Source of the DNA: an uncultured Spirochaetaceae bacterium
GTDB taxonomy: Bacteria; Spirochaetota; Spirochaetia; Sphaerochaetales; Sphaerochaetaceae
Assembly: GCA_944389105.1 (NCBI GenBank)
Contig: CALXLD010000024.1
Span: 1-64,000 of the forward strand
Direction of reading: 5' to 3'
DNA length: 64,000 nt
The position numbers and the translations under genes are program-made. Within the stretch, counting starts at the first letter, position 1. The number at the start of each line of letters is the position of its first letter. Below are positions 60,867-64,000 of this stretch, piece after piece. Under the pieces are notes generated by a model. That model did not search any database. It worked only from the letters and a program-made list of their open reading frames with translations, and was not told the DNA's origin.

Positions 60867-61853
60867 CAGAACAGTCTTCCAGACAGAATCATCGGCAAAG
60901 ACGCCGAGCTTCTCGCTTTCTTCCCTGGTATTCTTAATGCCCTCTCCTGGGTAATGGATAGAGCATCCATTTCTAGGGCTTGATGCCTTTATATACTCCA
61001 AGGTCTCGCCGATCTTTGTCTCCATCGAGGCTTTGTCAGGGAAAATATCCAGGCTGAAAGCCATGAAAATCTGAGAGACCTCCGTCTCTATGGGGTATTT
61101 TCCGATTTCCACCGTCGTCTTTCCTCCAGATATGAGAGAAGCTATCAGATCCAGGGTGATTGCAAGACCTGACCCCTTCCAGAATCCTATAGGAAGCGCT
61201 TCCTTTGTCTCGGAAATGATCTTAGGATCCCTTGTTAGATTGCCATTCTCATCAAAACCGCCATCAACTGGGCATTCCTTATTCTCAAGGATGTATTTGC
61301 CAAGCTTTCCATAGCTGAACATTGACATGGCTATATCGACAAGAACGGGAGTATCTTTATACGGGACAGCAATTACAAGAGGGTTGTTTCCGATCCTTGG
61401 ATCCTTGCCTCCCCATGCCGGCATATTTGGCATTGTATTGGTCCACATGATGCCGATTGCACCCATCTTCACTGCTTCAAGACCATAGTTTCCTGCCCTC
61501 ATCCAGTGATTGGTATTGCGGAGCGCAACAATTCCTACACCATTTTCCCTAGATAGCTCCACTGCCCTCCTCATCGCCCTCCATGCATTGATATCACCGG
61601 GGCCTCTTTGTCCATCCCAGCGTTCAATAGCACCGAAACGGCTTTCAAAGACAGCTTTCCTGCGCACATCAATCAGCCCTCTGTCAATAAGCGAAATGTA
61701 TGAAGGGAATCTGTTCAGACCATGAGTATGGACGCCATCTGCAGATGAAGATGCAAAAAGGAAGGAGGAGAGGTCTGCATCCTCTCCATCCATTCCATGT
61801 TTCTCAAGAATACCCTTAAGAGTGATTCTCAGTTCTTCAAAAGGTATTCTCAT
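60858..61853 (-). CDS. Malate/L-lactate/ureidoglycolate-type dehydrogenase (YiaK-like)
   Basis: The 331-residue oxidoreductase belongs to the LDH2/MDG2 family. ADGVHTHGLNRFPSYI near residue 38 contains the catalytic His, VALRNTNHWMRAGNYG near 110 and GNNPLVIAVP near 157 are family motifs, and LPIGFWKGSGLAITLDLIASLISGG lies near 218-242. It reduces a 2-oxo acid with NAD(P)H; 2,3-diketogulonate or malate are candidates. The start ATG 61853 shares its A with the TAA of the hydrogenase gene, so it belongs to that operon. Confidence 0.9.
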   Translation of the reverse strand: MRIPFEELRITLKGILEKHGMDGEDADLSSFLFASSSADGVHTHGLNRFPSYISLIDRGLIDVRRKAVFESRFGAIERWDGQRGPGDINAWRAMRRAVELSRENGVGIVALRNTNHWMRAGNYGLEAVKMGAIGIMWTNTMPNMPAWGGKDPRIGNNPLVIAVPYKDTPVLVDIAMSMFSYGKLGKYILENKECPVDGGFDENGNLTRDPKIISETKEALPIGFWKGSGLAITLDLIASLISGGKTTVEIGKYPIETEVSQIFMAFSLDIFPDKASMETKIGETLEYIKASSPRNGCSIHYPGEGIKNTREESEKLGVFADDSVWKTVLSL

Positions 61854-63307
61854 TATTTTGCAGCAGGTTTTGCAGCTTTCGCGGCATTCCTGAGTTTCAT
61901 AGCAAGAGCAGGCTTTACGATTGTGCCAGGTCCTGCAATACATCCACCCTCGCATGCCATGATTTCCACAAGGTCAGCTTCAGGAGCCCTCTTCTCCCAT
62001 GTCTTCATCAGACGGACAGTCTTCTTGTCCAATCCATTGATAGGAAGAATGCGTGGATTCTTTCCATCCTCCTTGAAGCGGCGGAGAACACAGGAGGCGA
62101 CACCTGTAGAAACTGCGAATTCACGGCAGTCCTTGAAGGAATCTGTATCTCCAAGGGATTCTCCCTCCATCTCGCGGACATCAATTCCCTTAGCGACGAA
62201 GATGGAAGCAAGTTCTGCAAATGTGATGACACCATCCATATCATTGCGGTATCTCTTGGCAGCCTCAACCTTCTTCGCAAGACAAGGTCCGATAAATACC
62301 GACTTGCAGTCTGGATATTTCTCACGGACCATATGGGCAGTATATCCCATAGGAGAAAGAGCATCGGAGCGTCTTGTCTTCAGATAAGGTATATGGAGAT
62401 CTACAAGTTCCATATATGATGGGCAGCAGGAGGTTGTCATAAAGCCTTCGTTCTCGGAAATCTTCTTATAAAGCTCATTCGCTTCATTGACCGAAGTTAC
62501 CTCAGCACCTTCTGCAACTTCAACAACATCATAGAAACCTGCTTTCTTTATTGCTGCCTTAAGCTGTTCCAGTGTTCCTGGGAACTGTCCCTCGATAGCT
62601 GGAGCAATCATAGCAACAACCTTCTCCCCTCTCTTGAGCATCTTGAGGACAGGGAAAAGACCTGAGCGCTCAACAATAGCCCCGAAAGGACAGGAACGGA
62701 CACATTTTCCGCATCCTATGCATTTGTCATGCTCAATTTCAACAAAGCCCTGCTCGTTCTTCGTAACAGCATCAACAGGACAAGCTTCCTCACATGGGAC
62801 AGGAATATGCACAACAGCATGGAAAGGACAGACTTCCATACACTTACCGCATCTGATGCACCTATCCTCCTGTATATGAGCCTGGCCATTGATGAAGACT
62901 ATGGCATCCTTTGGACAGTTTGACATACATGGACGTGCAAAACAGCCACGGCATCCATCACTGATCCTGTACTGTGATTTAGGGCAGCCCGAACATCCTG
63001 TGATAATCGTCGTAAGAAGCGGTAGAGGTGGTTTATCCTCATCAAGAACTTCCTGCATATAAGATGCAAGCGGCTTCTCCTCGTCATCGTCTCTTTCGAT
63101 GTTTATACCAGCAAGAGCCATGATTCTGTATCTGACCATAGCTCTTTCCTTATAGATACAGCAGCGGAAAGGCGTGCGGGTTTTCGGAATAATCTCAAGA
63201 GGGAGCCTATCAGCCTGCTCAACGAGAGTATCGTCAAAGAAGCACTTAAGCACTTCAGTGTCGATCTTTCTCTTCATAAGAGTATACTGATTATTGAGCT
63301 CAAGCAT
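61853..63307 (-). CDS. Monomeric [FeFe] hydrogenase, group B type
   Basis: The 484-residue protein has several ferredoxin motifs (CSGCPKSQY, CRGCFARPCMSNCP, CIRCGKCMEVCP, CIGCGKCVRSCP, about 105-207). The H-cluster domain follows with L1 TTSCCPSY (291-298), L2 GPCLAKK (340-346) and L3 MACEGGCIAGPG near 452-463. The L1 and L2 variants and the N-terminal layout match the group B1/B3 branch, whose physiological role is poorly known. It overlaps the ferredoxin gene by 8 bp and the dehydrogenase by 1 bp. Confidence 0.93.
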   Translation of the reverse strand: MLELNNQYTLMKRKIDTEVLKCFFDDTLVEQADRLPLEIIPKTRTPFRCCIYKERAMVRYRIMALAGINIERDDDEEKPLASYMQEVLDEDKPPLPLLTTIITGCSGCPKSQYRISDGCRGCFARPCMSNCPKDAIVFINGQAHIQEDRCIRCGKCMEVCPFHAVVHIPVPCEEACPVDAVTKNEQGFVEIEHDKCIGCGKCVRSCPFGAIVERSGLFPVLKMLKRGEKVVAMIAPAIEGQFPGTLEQLKAAIKKAGFYDVVEVAEGAEVTSVNEANELYKKISENEGFMTTSCCPSYMELVDLHIPYLKTRRSDALSPMGYTAHMVREKYPDCKSVFIGPCLAKKVEAAKRYRNDMDGVITFAELASIFVAKGIDVREMEGESLGDTDSFKDCREFAVSTGVASCVLRRFKEDGKNPRILPINGLDKKTVRLMKTWEKRAPEADLVEIMACEGGCIAGPGTIVKPALAMKLRNAAKAAKPAAK

Positions 63308-63560
63308 TCTTTACTGCCTCCGCAAGGAGCTTACAGAACATGTCCTGATTTACCCCGCTATATACCTTGTCATTGATTGAAACATACGGTGCGCTGCCAT
63401 TTCCTACTTTGCACTCATCAAGACATGAACAGCCCTCGATTTCACACTCGGCAAGGATTGCCGGATCCACGAAATCATTATACAGAAGGAGGTCTGCGCC
63501 CCCCTGTACGAAACAAGCTGTTCCAAGGCAGATTCTTACCTTCACCTTTGATTTCTTCAT
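63300..63560 (-). CDS. Thioredoxin-like [2Fe-2S] ferredoxin
   Basis: The 86-residue protein has the HydC/NuoE-like cluster motif: C11 and C16 (CLGTAC), then C46 and C50 (CSCLDEC). It lacks the helical N-terminus of NuoE, so it is a stand-alone small ferredoxin, probably the electron partner of the group B hydrogenase. A Shine-Dalgarno AGGAGG (minus strand, in the gap after the phosphatase) precedes the ATG. Confidence 0.9.
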   Translation of the reverse strand: MKKSKVKVRICLGTACFVQGGADLLLYNDFVDPAILAECEIEGCSCLDECKVGNGSAPYVSINDKVYSGVNQDMFCKLLAEAVKNA

Positions 63561-63571
63561 TTGATATCCTC

Positions 63572-64000
63572 CTATAGATATTCCTGTGAAGTTTCCTTCA
63601 GATATATATTTTCAAGAGCGTTTCTCAGACGCCCTATTATAGTTCTTCTGATTCCGATCTCAACTGGGATATTCGGATCCTGGTGTGCCTCATTTATCTT
63701 GGTACCGACTATGAAATGCACCTGATCACTATCAAGAAGCATCTCCACGAACTTCTTCGCCGGATCATTGGGAAGCTCCGATGGATTTATTTTCTTCTCA
63801 AGTATCGTAGCAACTTTCGACAATGTAAGCATACCCTCTGTAACAAGATCTATTCCTTCCATCTTCGATGCCGGAGGAACATCCTTCGACCAGGAAGAGA
63901 GGTCAAGAGTAAGCTTCTTGCCAAAAAGACGGGAAACTATCTGGGCTGTAGTTCCTCCTGACACGATCTTCTTTCCATCGAATGACCTTATCTTCTCTCC
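63572..64000 (-). CDS. SpoIIE-type protein phosphatase, C-terminal part (runs off the window)
   Basis: Only the last 142 codons are in the window and the frame stays open to base 64000. The visible part, FDGKKIVSGGTTAQIVSRLFG, is typical of the SpoIIE/PP2C-like proteins encoded in clostridial [FeFe]-hydrogenase operons, in which the SGGTTA segment lies near the end of the phosphatase domain. A helical C-terminal region ending with an IGIRRTIIGRLRNALENIYLKE segment follows. The catalytic Asp residues would be upstream, outside the window. It is followed after 11 bp by the ferredoxin gene. Confidence 0.8.
   Translation of the reverse strand, partial: GEKIRSFDGKKIVSGGTTAQIVSRLFGKKLTLDLSSWSKDVPPASKMEGIDLVTEGMLTLSKVATILEKKINPSELPNDPAKKFVEMLLDSDQVHFIVGTKINEAHQDPNIPVEIGIRRTIIGRLRNALENIYLKETSQEYL

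Noticed and set aside
1-64000. CRISPR arrays, rRNA operons, prophage blocks
   Set aside because: No regularly spaced repeats, no rRNA sequence and no phage structural genes are visible.

Overview
The window looks like the chromosome of an anaerobic, fermentative spirochaete, probably a Sphaerochaetaceae or Treponema-like gut lineage. The evidence is a class I lysyl-tRNA synthetase, a patatin fused to an outer-membrane barrel, many lipoprotein and barrel genes, an electron-bifurcating-type [FeFe] hydrogenase, a group B [FeFe] hydrogenase, Rex and class I fumarase. No flagellar genes are visible. The organism assignment is inference. Genes are packed tightly, often with ATGA or TAATG overlaps.

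Layout. 1-3.2 kb: tRNA-Phe, a lipoprotein, a probably frameshifted XRE regulator, a decayed 380-bp stretch, a DUF2238 membrane protein, and a divergent cupin/HxlR pair sharing a palindrome. 3-8.3 kb: a macro-like protein, a MocA-like nucleotidyltransferase, ClpB, a TetR regulator and a LysE-type exporter. 8.3-10.3 kb: tRNA-Arg, then a Y-family polymerase with a YolD partner. 10.3-12.65 kb: an FKBP lipoprotein and an IS605-type element whose tnpB carries an in-frame amber codon. 12.7-30.6 kb: one co-oriented run on the minus strand, read from glpK down to a small HEYGH protein. It contains c-di-AMP synthesis (cdaA-ybbR), acpS, truA, a uracil-DNA-glycosylase-like protein, priA, DUF3842, an ECF transporter with a kinase, def-fmt, patatin, a radical SAM protein and two-subunit fumarase. 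30.6-41.4 kb: an M16C peptidase, endonuclease IV, a lipoprotein/outer-membrane cluster, a lone PTS EIIA and a large lipoprotein. 41.4-47.1 kb: the hydrogenase operon, divergent from rex. 47.1-54 kb: an Ogg-like glycosylase, a YesMN-type two-component system with a solute-binding lipoprotein, a candidate small RNA, a secreted phosphodiesterase-fold lipoprotein and ClpP. 54-64 kb: Era, a heterodimeric ABC exporter, LysRS, RlpA, and a second hydrogenase operon running off the window edge with a SpoIIE-type phosphatase.

Three things stand out. First, many genes have a -10 box 5-7 nt before the start codon and no Shine-Dalgarno sequence, which suggests leaderless mRNAs. Second, the bifurcating-type hydrogenase operon encodes a fusion of a GHKL ATPase domain to a cysteine-less ferredoxin-like subunit, while the second hydrogenase sits next to a SpoIIE-type phosphatase. 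This could be a redox-linked kinase/phosphatase switch. Third, an orphan intergenic transcript with a strong terminator lies near 52.4 kb. All functions are read from sequence motifs and remembered family features; no database search was run.
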